Source: Mycobacterium marinum (GTDB lineage: Bacteria; Actinomycetota; Actinomycetes; Mycobacteriales; Mycobacteriaceae). From it: a stretch of DNA of 64,000 nt. A program made the position numbers and the translations under genes. Below the pieces are notes generated by a model that had not been told where the DNA came from, did not search any database, and saw only the letters and a program-made list of their open reading frames with translations. Every line of letters starts with the position of its first letter. Position 1 is the first letter of the stretch. The DNA lies in assembly GCF_003391395.1 (NCBI RefSeq), contig NZ_CP024190.1, positions 5,952,001 to 6,016,000 of the forward strand, written 5' to 3'. Positions 50,610-62,155 of the stretch are shown piece after piece.

Positions 50610-50809
50610 GGGAAGCCGAGCAAATGCCTGGCGTCGTGGAAGAACTCATGAACGTGGGTATCGCCGCCCACCAGCGATACCGCCCCTTGATCGATGCCGA
50701 CGAAATAGATCGCCAACAGCGCCAGGACAGCCGTGCCGGCCAGCCACAGCGCTGCGCTTGCCGCCGATAGGTCAACCGAACCGGCCTGGGCGGCCTGAGA
50801 GTTCGCCAC
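50600..50809 (-). CDS. cbtB: Cobalt transporter subunit CbtB
   Basis: A 69-residue single-helix membrane protein. The helix ALWLAGTAVLALLAIYFVGI is followed by the CbtB signature HVHEFFHDARHLLGFPCH at the extreme C-terminus, with several His and a Cys likely to bind metal. The GTG at 50809 lies 6 bases after AAGGAG; a TTG at 50815 is too close to that box. It is the first gene after the cobalamin riboswitch. Confidence 0.93.
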   Translation of the reverse strand: MANSQAAQAGSVDLSAASAALWLAGTAVLALLAIYFVGIDQGAVSLVGGDTHVHEFFHDARHLLGFPCH

Positions 50810-50822
50810 GGTCAACTCCTTC

Positions 50823-50945
50823 TGGGGATCTCGCGCCCCACTTGGGTAGCCGATGACGGGCGCCGGGTCTGACTAGACAGTGGCGCGACCGTTCTGGAAT
50901 TTCACCAGATTCCGTCGCCCATCAACAACAATGAAACAACACCGG
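50823..50945 (-). promoter_or_regulatory. Cobalamin riboswitch upstream of cbtB
   Basis: Read on the minus strand, the leader has the conserved cobalamin-aptamer elements in order: GGAATCTGGTGAAATTCCAG (complement of 50895-50914), the block GGTCGCGCCACTGT (50877-50890), and the B12-box-like AGTCAGACCC (50865-50874). A hairpin TGGGG...CCCCA (50823-50840) lies directly before the cbtB AAGGAG box, suggesting that B12 binding blocks translation. Boundaries are approximate. Confidence 0.87.
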
Positions 50946-50985
50946 CCAGTGTAAACCGGTAGCTCCCAGGGGTCGATCGACAAAA

Positions 50986-52281
50986 TCAGCCCGGCTGGCC
51001 GTGCGCCCCGTCCGCGCCCGAACCCCCGGGTTGTCCGTAACTGCCATGGGATCCAGACATGCCCCTGCGCGATCCACTTCCGGGGCCCCCACCGTCGCCC
51101 CAATGACCGCCGTCGCCACCACCGCCACCGGTACCGCCCTCGCCGCCAAGCCCGGGGTTACCCGAGTGCCCTAACAGACCTCCCGCGCCGCCCGCACCAC
51201 CGTTGCCGCCATCGCCGCCGGCTCCGCCGGTCCCGCCAGTGCCGCCGTCGCCACCGGTATTGCCATTGCCGCCGGCAAATTCCGAGTCTCCGCCGGCACC
51301 GCCGGCGCCGCCGGTACCGCCGACCGCACCGGTGCCACCGCCGCCGCCGATGCCCCCGGCACCGCCGCCGCCACCGTTGCCGACGAGTAGCCCGCCATGG
51401 CCTCCACCACCCCCGGCGCCGCCGCTACCCCCGACGCCGCCTGGAGCGCCCTGCCCACCGACCCCGCCTACGCCGCCGTCGCCCCCCTCCACACGGCCGT
51501 AGCCGCCGGTACCGCCGGTGCCGCCGGTCTGCCCGTACTCGGTGCCGTCGGCGCCGGGACCGCCGGGACCGCCGGTGTCACGTCCGGTGAGACCTGGGGT
51601 TCCGTTGCCGGCCGGCATGGTCGTGGGGTTGACACCGGCCGCGCCGGCCGTGCCGTCCCCGCCCGCACCGCCGGCACCGCCGTTGCCCCAGAGCCCGGCG
51701 TTGCCGTACAGCCAGCCGCCTTGACCGCCGGACCCGCCGGCCGCCGCGGCTCCGCCCGCCCCTCCGGCACCGCCATTGCCGATCAGGCCCGCGGCCCCGC
51801 CGGCACCGCCGCCCACTCCGGAGGTGGCGCTGTTGTAGCCGCTACCGCCGCTGCCGTACAAGAACCCCCCGTCATACCCATCGGGGTGCGATGCGGTTCC
51901 CGCGGCACCGTTGCCGATCAGCCCTCGCCCCAGCAGGGCCTGCGTGGGTGCGTTGATCAACCCCAACACGTCCTGCTGCACGGTTTGTAGTGTCGAAGTG
52001 TTGGCCGACTCCACACCGGCATACCAATTTGCGCCGGCGTTCAAGGCCTCCACGAACTGGTCATGAATGGCCGCCATGTCGGCGCCCAGCACCTGATAAG
52101 CCTGGGCGTAGCGGGAGAACAGGGACGCAACGACCGTCGAGACCTCATCTGCACCGGCGGCAAGCACTTCGGTGGTCGGAGCCGCCGCCGCGGTGTTGGC
52201 CCCGCTGATCGCCGACCCAATCTGCGCCAAGTCCGTTGCTGCGGCCGCGATGATCTCCGGTGTGGCAAAAACTAGCGGCAT
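50986..52281 (-). CDS. PE_PGRS family protein
   Basis: A 431-residue protein. The PE domain is at residues 1-95, beginning MPLVFATPEIIAAAATDLAQ (Pro-Glu at 8-9), with the conserved linker LLGRGLIGNGAAG around residue 115. A Gly/Ala-rich PGRS region of GGxGG/GGA repeats fills the rest. It lies beside clpC1, at the position of PE_PGRS59 (Rv3595c). The start at 52281 is the family start; the frame opens 9 codons earlier. PE_PGRS proteins are exported to the surface by type VII secretion. The repetitive DNA is prone to length variation. Confidence 0.93.
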   Translation of the reverse strand: MPLVFATPEIIAAAATDLAQIGSAISGANTAAAAPTTEVLAAGADEVSTVVASLFSRYAQAYQVLGADMAAIHDQFVEALNAGANWYAGVESANTSTLQTVQQDVLGLINAPTQALLGRGLIGNGAAGTASHPDGYDGGFLYGSGGSGYNSATSGVGGGAGGAAGLIGNGGAGGAGGAAAAGGSGGQGGWLYGNAGLWGNGGAGGAGGDGTAGAAGVNPTTMPAGNGTPGLTGRDTGGPGGPGADGTEYGQTGGTGGTGGYGRVEGGDGGVGGVGGQGAPGGVGGSGGAGGGGGHGGLLVGNGGGGGAGGIGGGGGTGAVGGTGGAGGAGGDSEFAGGNGNTGGDGGTGGTGGAGGDGGNGGAGGAGGLLGHSGNPGLGGEGGTGGGGGDGGHWGDGGGPGSGSRRGMSGSHGSYGQPGGSGADGAHGQPG

Positions 52282-52428
52282 GGCTCGCCTCCTCGGCACA
52301 TGACGCAACCCAGCATCGGCCTGATCACTGCCGGATAGATCAAGAGAAACGTATCGCCATGTCCCGCCGCGATAGGCGGAGCTTCAACGAACTTTCAGGA
52401 AATCGGAAGCAGCTCGCAACGTCCGCTT

Positions 52429-52469
52429 AACATGTGACGGGCCTGCCAGAGGCAAGCCCGTCACATGTT
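52429..52469 (-). terminator. Strong hairpin terminator after clpC1
   Basis: AACATGTGACGGGC (52429-52442) pairs with GCCCGTCACATGTT (52456-52469), a 14-bp stem with a small inner TGCC/GGCA stem. It lies 15 bases beyond the clpC1 stop. The run of U is on the + strand side, so on the minus strand it acts as a mycobacterial-type terminator without a long U-tract. Confidence 0.75.
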
Positions 52470-52483
52470 TTCAGAGTGTTCGG

Positions 52484-55030
<2,547 letters not shown>

Positions 55031-55361
55031 CGGCGGTTACCTGCTCTCCCTCATCGGTACTTTGGTCGGTCCTGAACCAGTCCAGCTCGGCCCCGCGTAC
55101 CTGCAGTCCACTGTAATGGTCGGCCTGCCAGGCTTCATAACAACCTTGCAGTGCCGTGCGGTTCCCGGCTGCAACTCCGGTGTGGGGCCCGAATCACCCG
55201 AATCAGATACACCCGTGACCCAGACCCGGCGCCCGAGAAGCCGCGCCGGCCTCGTTTTCTTCCTGCTACAACAGAACCGCAACACGTTAACGAGGAAAAC
55301 CGCCGAAGTGTTTCCCGTGTCGGCCGAAGATCGGTTTCGCCACGAGCGAAAATGACATAGC
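55031..55361. other. Upstream region of clpC1, no gene seen
   Basis: This region of about 330 bases between clpC1 and the lsr2 terminator contains only weak open frames. It should hold the clpC1 promoter. On the minus strand an AT-richer part around 55285-55320 (TTAACG, GTTTTCC) is the likeliest place. I could not assign -10/-35 boxes or a ClgR operator with confidence. Confidence 0.45.
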
Positions 55362-55392
55362 ACCGTCGCCCAGGCTTAGCCTGGGCGACGGT
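55362..55392 (-). terminator. Terminator hairpin after lsr2
   Basis: ACCGTCGCCCAGGC (55362-55375) pairs with GCCTGGGCGACGGT (55379-55392), a 14-bp perfect stem with a 3-base loop, 15 bases after the lsr2 stop. It should efficiently end lsr2 transcription before clpC1. Confidence 0.82.
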
Positions 55393-55407
55393 AATAGATC
55401 GAGATCG

Positions 55408-55749
55408 CTATGAACCGGCAGCGTGGAATGCGTCGATGACGTCGGCCGGGATACGGCCACGGGTCGACACATTGTGCCCATTACGGCGTGCCCATTCCCG
55501 GATGGCCGCGCTTTGCTCGCGGTCGATAGCGCCGCGGCCACGTCCGGATCCCGAACGCCCACGTCGCCGGCCACCGACGCGCCGACCCGCCGCAACCCAT
55601 TGCTTCAGATCACCGCGCAGTTTCGCGGCATTCTTGGAAGAAAGGTCAATCTCGTAGGTCACCCCGTCAAGCCCGAATTCAACCGTTTCGTCAGCAGCAC
55701 CGGCACCGTCGAAATCGTCGACCAAGGTGACGGTAACTTTCTTAGCCAT
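55408..55749 (-). CDS. lsr2: Nucleoid-associated xenogeneic silencer Lsr2
   Basis: A 113-residue H-NS-like protein that binds AT-rich DNA in the minor groove and silences acquired genes. The N-terminal oligomerisation domain is MAKKVTVTLVDDFDGAGAAD through YEIDLSSKNAAKL. A basic linker rich in Gly/Arg follows. The C-terminal DNA-binding domain is AIREWARRNGHNVSTRGRIP, containing the RGR AT-hook-like motif, then ADVIDAFHAA. It matches Rv3597c. It may silence the AT-richer dab promoter region described above. Confidence 0.97.
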   Translation of the reverse strand: MAKKVTVTLVDDFDGAGAADETVEFGLDGVTYEIDLSSKNAAKLRGDLKQWVAAGRRVGGRRRGRSGSGRGRGAIDREQSAAIREWARRNGHNVSTRGRIPADVIDAFHAAGS

Positions 55750-55863
55750 TGGCTTACCCTCGCGTTTCTTCCTATGCGTCGCAATACAGGATGGATAGTC
55801 TCCCCGCGCACCAATGTGCCATAAGTAAGCAAAATTCTCAATCCAGACACAACCACCGGCAGT

Positions 55864-57360
55864 TCAGTTGGAGTGAGGGCGAACAATCGGGAACAAAACT
55901 GTCTCCCTAATTGACAGTCCGGTCAAACACATCAACAACCGATCGATGCCCATTCCAGTTCCAGTACACGGGGGCATCCCGTACTCCAGAGCCGTCAGAA
56001 AATCTTCGTCAAGTTGCATCGCCTCGTCGTCACCAGCGGCCGCCGCACGCGCCTGATCAGCGAATCTGTCCCGCTGGACGACGGGATCGTTTAATTCCGA
56101 GTACCCGGTAGCCAGTTCGACTCCGCGCACGTAGAGATCCCACTTCTCGGTTACTCCGGGGATACTGCGGTGCTGACGAGTCAATGGCGTTGTCTCGACT
56201 GGGAAATCCTTGACAAATGTGGGCGCCGTCAACTTGTTGCCGACAGCATGTTCCCAGAGTTCCTCGACAAGTTTGCCGTGACCAAAAACACTGTTATCAA
56301 TCTCTACGTCAAGTCCGCTTGCGATGTCACGTAAGCGAGCAACCGTCGTCTCTGGCGTGATCTGTTCCCCCAGTGCCTCCGACAAGGAGGAATACATCTC
56401 GATAGTCGCCCATTCTCCGTCGATGTCGTACACGCTGCCGTCAGGCATCGGGAGTTGCCTGGTTCCGATCGCCTCGTCAGCAACTTCTTGAATAAGCTCT
56501 CTGGTGATCAGGGCCGAATCGTCATAGGTTCCATAGGTCTGATAGGTCTCCAGCATGGAGAATTCCGGGGAATGGGTGGAATCAGACCCTTCGTTTCGGA
56601 ACACCCGATTTAGTTCAAAGACCCTGTCGAAACCGCCCACGATGCAACGCTTGAGGAACAGTTCCGGCGCGATACGCAGGTAAAGATCGATGTCGAGGGC
56701 ATTGGAATGGGTGACGAACGGCCGCGCCGCAGCGCCGCCGGCCAAGGTCTGCAACATTGGCGTTTCGACTTCGAGAAACCCGCGCCGCTCCAGCGCATTA
56801 CGCACCGCACGGATTACCGCAATCCGCTGTCGCGCGACCTCCCGCGCCTGCGGACGCACGATCAAATCGACGTAGCGCTGACGAACCCGCGACTCCTCGC
56901 TCATCTCCTTGTGTGCGACCGGCAGCGGCCGCAAGGCCTTGGCAGCCATCCGCCAGGAATCGGCGAGCACCGATAGTTCGCCCCGACGGGAGCTGATCAC
57001 GGTGCCGTGCACGTAGACGACGTCACCGATGTCGACGTCGGCCTTCCACCTGTCCAGCGATTCGCGGCCCACCTTGTCGAGGCTGATCATCGCCTGCAGC
57101 TGGGTGCCGTCGCCGTCCTGCAGTGTCGCAAAACACAGTTTCCCGGTGTTACGCGCGAACACCACTCGACCCGCGACACCGACGATGTCCTCGGTCGCCG
57201 AATCTGTCGGTAGGTCGGCATAGGTGGCACGAATCTCGGCCAACGTGTGAGTGCGTTCGATGGCTACCGGATAGGGGTCATACCCCTCTGCCAATAACCG
57301 AGCACGCTTGTCCCGACGGATTCGGAACTGCTCGGGAATGTCTGACTCGGCGGAGCTCAC
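55864..57360 (-). CDS. lysS: Lysyl-tRNA synthetase (class II)
   Basis: A 498-residue class II synthetase that charges tRNA-Lys. The N-terminal OB-fold anticodon domain contains VVFARNTGKLCFATLQDGDG. The catalytic domain has motif 1 around FLEVETPMLQTLAGGAAARPF, motif 2 FRNEGSDSTHSPEFSMLE and motif 3 GTGMGIDRLLMCLTGL. The GTG at 57360 gives MSSAESDIPEQFRIRRDK, in line with Rv3598c (505 residues). A stretch after LRDIASG is shorter than in M. tuberculosis. The 3' half (about 55870-56700) uses visibly fewer G/C third positions than the 5' half, suggesting recombination. Confidence 0.95.
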   Translation of the reverse strand: MSSAESDIPEQFRIRRDKRARLLAEGYDPYPVAIERTHTLAEIRATYADLPTDSATEDIVGVAGRVVFARNTGKLCFATLQDGDGTQLQAMISLDKVGRESLDRWKADVDIGDVVYVHGTVISSRRGELSVLADSWRMAAKALRPLPVAHKEMSEESRVRQRYVDLIVRPQAREVARQRIAVIRAVRNALERRGFLEVETPMLQTLAGGAAARPFVTHSNALDIDLYLRIAPELFLKRCIVGGFDRVFELNRVFRNEGSDSTHSPEFSMLETYQTYGTYDDSALITRELIQEVADEAIGTRQLPMPDGSVYDIDGEWATIEMYSSLSEALGEQITPETTVARLRDIASGLDVEIDNSVFGHGKLVEELWEHAVGNKLTAPTFVKDFPVETTPLTRQHRSIPGVTEKWDLYVRGVELATGYSELNDPVVQRDRFADQARAAAAGDDEAMQLDEDFLTALEYGMPPCTGTGMGIDRLLMCLTGLSIRETVLFPIVRPHSN

Positions 57361-57481
57361 GACGTGCCAGCTTAAATGAACTCGCCTGAGCACTCATCGC
57401 GCGGGCACCGGGCGCGCGAAACCCGCCCTAAAGATTGCTCCCGACCGGAATCGACCGGGACGCATGGTCGCCGGGTGGCGG

Positions 57482-58300
57482 CTAGCGCGCCGGCTTCAGC
57501 CGACCGCGCTGAGCCTCCCGATTGCGCTCGAAGACCAGCCGTAATCCATGCAGGGTCAGGTGCTCGTCGAAGTGTTCGACGCTGTGCAGTTCGGGCAGCA
57601 GCAGCGGCGCGGTGTGCCCGGTCGCCACCACCGCGACATCGTCGTCGGCTGAAAAACCCTTAACGTCCTCACGAATCCGCGCCACCAGGCCGTCAACCAG
57701 CCCGGCAAAACCGAATACCGCACCAGCCTGCATGCATTCCACCGTGTTCTTACCCACCACCGAGCGCGGCCGGGCCAACTCGACGCGCCGAAGTGCCGCC
57801 GAACGGGCCGCGGCGGCATCCGAAGAAACCTGAACGCCGGGTGCGATCGCCCCGCCCAGGAATTCGCCTTTGGCCGACACCACGTCCACGCATATCGATG
57901 ATCCGAAATCGACGACAATGGCCGCCTTTGCGAACTGCTGATATGCCGCCAGGCAGTTGACGATCCGGTCGGCACCCACTTCTTTGGGGTTGTCGACCAG
58001 CAGCGGAATACCGGTGCGTACCCCAGGTTCGATCAGCACGTGCGGGACCGACGGCCAATACTGCTCCAGCATGATCCGCACCTCATGCAACACCGACGGG
58101 ACCGTGGACAACCCGGTCGCACCGGTGAGCCGCTCGGAATCCTCGCCGATCAACCCGTCGATCGTCAGTGCCAATTCATCGGCGGTGACTTCGGATTCGG
58201 TCCGTATCCGCCATTGCTGCACGACCTTTGCGTGCTGTTTGGCCCCCGACAGCAGACCGACAACGGTGTGGGTGTTGCGGACGTCGATCGCCAGCAGCAC
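57482..58300 (-). CDS. coaX: Type III pantothenate kinase CoaX
   Basis: A 272-residue ASKHA-fold kinase of the CoaX family, first step from pantothenate to CoA. Conserved parts are MLLAIDVRNTHTVVGLLSG (phosphate-binding), GADRIVNCLAAYQQF, VVDFGSSICVDVVSAKGEFLGGAIAPG (catalytic Asp and Gly-rich) and KNTVECMQAGAVFGFAGLVDG. It is two bases downstream of panD, so the pathway genes panC-panD-coaX are one operon. In M. tuberculosis the ortholog Rv3600c has little activity and CoaA is the main kinase. Confidence 0.95.
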   Translation of the reverse strand: MLLAIDVRNTHTVVGLLSGAKQHAKVVQQWRIRTESEVTADELALTIDGLIGEDSERLTGATGLSTVPSVLHEVRIMLEQYWPSVPHVLIEPGVRTGIPLLVDNPKEVGADRIVNCLAAYQQFAKAAIVVDFGSSICVDVVSAKGEFLGGAIAPGVQVSSDAAAARSAALRRVELARPRSVVGKNTVECMQAGAVFGFAGLVDGLVARIREDVKGFSADDDVAVVATGHTAPLLLPELHSVEHFDEHLTLHGLRLVFERNREAQRGRLKPAR

Positions 58301-58302
58301 GG

Positions 58303-58734
58303 TTACCGCGCACCGATCCGCGGATTCAACAGCTCCTCCGCCCCGGGAATGTCGAATGCGGGCACAAAAGCCGGGTCGTGGCCCACGTCGATCTGCTTGT
58401 TGTCAGCGTCGACGAACACGATCCGCGGCTGGTAGCCGCGTGCCTCGGCATCCTGCATGGTCCCGTAAGCGATCAGGATCACCAGATCGCCGGGGTGTAC
58501 GAGATGCGCCGCGGCACCGTTGATCCCGATTACGCCACTACCGCGTTCGCCGGTGATCGCATACGTGACCAAGCGAGCACCGTTATCGATGTCGACGATG
58601 GTCACCTGTTCACCTTCGAGCAGATCCGCGGCGTCCATCAGGTCGGCATCGATGGTCACCGACCCGACGTAGTGCAGGTCGGCCTGCGTGACGGTGGCGC
58701 GGTGAATCTTCGACTTCAACATTGTCCGTAACAT
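58303..58734 (-). CDS. panD: Aspartate 1-decarboxylase PanD
   Basis: A 143-residue pyruvoyl enzyme that makes beta-alanine from aspartate. The self-cleavage site Gly24-Ser25 lies in HYVGSVTIDAD, where Ser25 becomes the pyruvoyl group. NGAAAHLVHPGDLVILIAY is the conserved core. The ATG at 58734 overlaps the panC TGA (TGATG), so I prefer it to the ATG at 58746. The C-terminal tail, relevant to pyrazinoic-acid action in M. tuberculosis, differs (PAFDIPGAEELLNPRIGAR). Confidence 0.97.
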   Translation of the reverse strand: MLRTMLKSKIHRATVTQADLHYVGSVTIDADLMDAADLLEGEQVTIVDIDNGARLVTYAITGERGSGVIGINGAAAHLVHPGDLVILIAYGTMQDAEARGYQPRIVFVDADNKQIDVGHDPAFVPAFDIPGAEELLNPRIGAR

Positions 58735-59681
58735 CAATTCCTCCAAGGTGATTGGACACGCCCGTCCGGCCCGACAGGCTGCCCGTCGGTGCCGGCGATA
58801 CTTTCGATCTCAATTGCCACGTTGTCGAGCAGCCGGGTGGTGCCGAACCGGACGGCGACCAGCAACCGGCCAGATCCGCTGGGGGAAACCGGGCCGAGCT
58901 CGCCGTCGCGCAGTTCCACATAGTCGACCACGATCCCGGGGACGGCCTCGAGCACACCGCGCGCCGCATCCAGCGCAGCCTGGACACCGGCGGTCGCCGC
59001 ATGTGCCCCGGCCGTCAGCGCCGCCGAGAGCGCGATGGCCGCTTCCCGTTGCGCCGGGTCCAGATAGCGATTGCGCGACGACATCGCCAGTCCGTCGTGT
59101 TCACGCACGATCGGCACGCCGATCACCTGCACGTTGACGTTGAGGTCGGCAACCATCTGCCGGATGAGCACCAGCTGCTGATAATCCTTCTCACCGAAGA
59201 ACGCCCGGTCGGGAGCCACGATCTGTAGCAGCTTGAGCACCACGGTCAGCACCCCGGCGAAATGGGTTGGTCGCGAACCGCCTTCGAGTTCGGCGGCCAG
59301 TGGGCCGGGTTGCACGGTGGTGCGTAGACCGTTGGGGTACATGCTCGCCGCGGTCGGGGTGAACGCGATTTCCACACCTTCGGCCCGCAGTTTCGCCAGA
59401 TCCTGATCGACGGTTCGTGGGTAGGCGTCCAGATCCTCGCCGGCACCGAACTGCAGCGGGTTGACGAAAATCGACACCACGACCACCGCACCGGGCGTGC
59501 GTTTGGCCGCCCGCACCAGCGCCAGATGGCCCTCGTGCAGGGCCCCCATCGTGGGGACCAACATCACCCGGCGGCCGGTGTGGCGCAGCGCCCGGCTGAC
59601 CTCGCCGACGTCACGCGGCGCCGAGTAGATGTTGAGTTCGCCCGGCTTGAAGACGGGCGCCCGGCCGGCATTCGCTCTCAT
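58734..59681 (-). CDS. panC: Pantothenate synthetase PanC
   Basis: A 315-residue ligase that joins pantoate and beta-alanine with ATP. Class I-like signatures are MLVPTMGALHEGHLALVRAA (HIGH-like) and GLAMSSRNRYLDPAQR (KMSKS-like). VSIFVNPLQFGAGEDLDAYPR and FFGEKDYQQLVLIRQMV form the active-site cavity. It overlaps the upstream Rossmann-protein gene by 4 bases and panD by one base. It matches Rv3602c, with a slightly longer N-terminus. Confidence 0.97.
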   Translation of the reverse strand: MRANAGRAPVFKPGELNIYSAPRDVGEVSRALRHTGRRVMLVPTMGALHEGHLALVRAAKRTPGAVVVVSIFVNPLQFGAGEDLDAYPRTVDQDLAKLRAEGVEIAFTPTAASMYPNGLRTTVQPGPLAAELEGGSRPTHFAGVLTVVLKLLQIVAPDRAFFGEKDYQQLVLIRQMVADLNVNVQVIGVPIVREHDGLAMSSRNRYLDPAQREAAIALSAALTAGAHAATAGVQAALDAARGVLEAVPGIVVDYVELRDGELGPVSPSGSGRLLVAVRFGTTRLLDNVAIEIESIAGTDGQPVGPDGRVQSPWRN

Positions 59682-60589
59682 GGCGTCAAGACCTCCACCA
59701 CATCCCCCGGTGCATGGGCCCGCATGGCGGTGCGCAGGGCGTTCACCCGATACGCCTGCGCCAGTTGCGGGTCCGCTTCGGTGAGCGCGGCCAGGTGGCC
59801 GGCGACCGCGGCGGCGTCACCGCGCGCGATCGGCCCGGTCAGCGCGGCCTGACCCCGCTGCAGCGTGTTTTCCAGGGCCGCTCGGGCTAGCGGTCCGACG
59901 ATGCGTTCCGCGATACCGCCGGGCTGGTTGTCGACGCATTGCTGGCCGAGCAGTTCTTGTCCACGCAAGGCGGTGCGCAAGGCCTCGAGGGCATCGGCGA
60001 GCACGGTGACGAGGTGGTTACTCGCATGTGCGAGGGCCGCGTGGTAGAGCACGCGGCTTTCCTCGCCCACGCAGAACGGTTCGCCGCCCATCTCCAGCAC
60101 CAGCGATTGGGCGATCGCATACCCGACGTCGTCAGCCGCGGTGATTCCGAAGCAGGTATCGGGCAGCCGATTGATGTCTTCGTCGGAGCCGGTGAAGGTC
60201 ATCGCCGGATGAATGGCCAGCGGTATGCAACCCTGCGCAGTCAGGGGCTCCAAGATGCCAATCCCGTTGGCGCCGGATGTGTGCGCCACGATGGTGCCCG
60301 GCCGCACCGCCGACGTGGCGGCCAGACCCGATATCAGACCCGCCAGTTCACTGTCGGTGACGGCCAGCACCAGCAACTCGGCCGATGCGGCGACATCCGG
60401 CGGCGGCAGCACCGGGGTATCGGGCAACCGGCGCTGCGCCCGCTGCAGCGACGCGTGCGAAATGGCGCTGCATGCCACCACGACATGATCGGCGCGCTCT
60501 AGCGCGACCCCCAGGGCGGTGCCTACCCGGCCGGCCGAGATGATCCCCACCTTGAGCCTGGCCGGGCGCAAACCGTCGAGCTGCACCAT
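59678..60589 (-). CDS. Rossmann-fold DUF2520 protein (Rv3603c-like)
   Basis: A 303-residue protein with an N-terminal NAD(P)-binding Rossmann domain (KVGIISAGRVGTALGVALE, a GxGxxG variant) and a C-terminal helical DUF2520 domain (YHAALAHASNHLVTVLADAL). Similar proteins form a ketopantoate-reductase-like group, and its place directly before panC, with 4-base overlap, suggests a role in the pantoate branch (possibly reduction of ketopantoate). This is inference. The ATG at 60589 aligns with Rv3603c. Confidence 0.9.
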   Translation of the reverse strand: MVQLDGLRPARLKVGIISAGRVGTALGVALERADHVVVACSAISHASLQRAQRRLPDTPVLPPPDVAASAELLVLAVTDSELAGLISGLAATSAVRPGTIVAHTSGANGIGILEPLTAQGCIPLAIHPAMTFTGSDEDINRLPDTCFGITAADDVGYAIAQSLVLEMGGEPFCVGEESRVLYHAALAHASNHLVTVLADALEALRTALRGQELLGQQCVDNQPGGIAERIVGPLARAALENTLQRGQAALTGPIARGDAAAVAGHLAALTEADPQLAQAYRVNALRTAMRAHAPGDVVEVLTP

Positions 60590-60691
60590 CGCAGACGACC
60601 TCACAGGTTTCTTCGTTCGTTCCAGTCCCGTGGATGACCGGGTACCGGACGGTCACTAAGACTGTAGTCGATTTGTTGGTCGACACCCATT

Positions 60692-62044
60692 TCAGCCGTC
60701 ACGGCGCCGGCGCCGGCCGCCGCCGGAAGGCTGCACCTGCAACCGTGCCATCAGGTCAGCGACGGACTGACCACCGCTTTGCGAGTCAGAGTCATGCGAG
60801 CCCGCCACATCGCCGCGTTCTTCTTCCGGGCGGCGATGACGGGAGGCAAGGTCGGGTGCGGGCGGCGGGGCCAACCGGGGCGCCGCGGGCTCGGCGGGCT
60901 GGGGGCCCGGCCACGGCGGTGCAGCGGGTGCCATTGGTGGCGGTTGGGCTGGTCCGGGGCCTGGAGGCGGCCCCGCTCCCAGGCGGCCCACCCCATAGTC
61001 GCGGTAGTCGGTGGAATGACGAGATCGCGACCGTCTGCCGCCGTATTCCCGGTCGAACTCACCGATGTCACCTTGGTCCTCGTCGGAACCGTAGTGCCGG
61101 GCACGGCGGCGTCGACCCGAAGACCGGTCCTGCGTTTCGGCGCCAACCGCCTCCTCGGCCACCCAGTGGCTGCCCGGAGCGCCGGGGGGCAACCACTGTC
61201 CGTCCGCGGCAACCGGTCGCCAAGGCGAGGGTTCGGCATTGGGTACTGGTGGCGCGGGCGGCGGTCGACGATGCGGCTCGTAGTGCAGGTCAGGCTGAAC
61301 CGGCGCAGCCTCCTGGGGCGGCCCGACCCACTCGGCGGGGTGTCCGGGGCCCGGAGGCGCGGGCGGCGGGGGCTGCAGAAACGGTCCCCCACCCGGCTGC
61401 ACGTCACGCTCGTCCAGCGGCGGCACGCCTACCTCCGGCACATCGATGATCGCCTCCTCGGCGCGGTTGAGATTTTCGTCTCGACGGGCCATGGCAATCC
61501 GGTCACTGGGCAGCCAGTCGGTGGCTGGACTCTCGCCGTTTTGGAGCCGATCGGCAACAGCGCGGGCGGTGCGCGACTCCCTGTCCACCGTCTCCAGCGC
61601 CGGGCGCTGTTCTAGGTCCGCATCGAACAAGATTCCCAGACTGGTTCGCAGCGAAGCTAATTCGGCGCGCAACGCTGCCACCTCGTCGGCGGCCGCGCCC
61701 CGCAACTCGGCGGCGAGCTCGCGACGCAACTGCGACTCCACCGCCAGCTCGTATTCGCGGCGGGCCGAGATCTCGCGATCCAGCTGCAGGTCGTAGACGA
61801 GCTTCATGTCGCGCGCCCGCGCCTGATCCGCTTCGGCCTGGCGACGATAGAGCACCGACACAAACGCACCAGCGACCGCGGCCCACAGCGCGAGGACCAC
61901 GGCGAGCTTGAGCAGTTCCACCCGATTGGTGAAAACCAGTGCCGAACTAGCTCCAATTGCCAGAACCAGCAACGTCGTCAATAGCACCCAACCCGGCCTG
62001 CGGCCGCCGCGCCGGACCCGGGCGCCGCGGGACAGAACGGTCAT
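60692..62044 (-). CDS. Pro-rich double-TM membrane protein (Rv3604c-like)
   Basis: A 450-residue protein. Residues 1-20 are basic, two transmembrane helices follow (WVLLTTLLVLAIGASSALVF and LLKLAVVLALWAAVAGAFVS), then an Ala/Arg/Glu-rich coiled-coil segment (residues 70-160). The rest is a long disordered Pro/Gly/Arg-rich tail ending in GGGRRRRRDG. The N-terminal part matches Rv3604c (397 residues, DUF6779-like); the tail is longer here. Partner and function are unknown. The 100-base gap to the DUF2520 gene suggests a separate promoter for the pan genes. Confidence 0.88.
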   Translation of the reverse strand: MTVLSRGARVRRGGRRPGWVLLTTLLVLAIGASSALVFTNRVELLKLAVVLALWAAVAGAFVSVLYRRQAEADQARARDMKLVYDLQLDREISARREYELAVESQLRRELAAELRGAAADEVAALRAELASLRTSLGILFDADLEQRPALETVDRESRTARAVADRLQNGESPATDWLPSDRIAMARRDENLNRAEEAIIDVPEVGVPPLDERDVQPGGGPFLQPPPPAPPGPGHPAEWVGPPQEAAPVQPDLHYEPHRRPPPAPPVPNAEPSPWRPVAADGQWLPPGAPGSHWVAEEAVGAETQDRSSGRRRRARHYGSDEDQGDIGEFDREYGGRRSRSRHSTDYRDYGVGRLGAGPPPGPGPAQPPPMAPAAPPWPGPQPAEPAAPRLAPPPAPDLASRHRRPEEERGDVAGSHDSDSQSGGQSVADLMARLQVQPSGGGRRRRRDG

Positions 62045-62155
62045 GGCCTGACTGTACCCGCGCGACCTGCATCCACGTGTCGCGCCGGTCCGGCGATTCT
62101 CCGGCAAAGTCCGTGCCGCAGCCAGCAACGCCGGCGGGCCGGGCCGCGGGAGTGG

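Noticed and set aside
50986..51900. A dense array of short GC-rich repeats that could suggest CRISPR or a satellite
   Set aside because: The repeats are imperfect codon-level GGxGG units of a PE_PGRS gene with an intact PE domain, without constant spacers.
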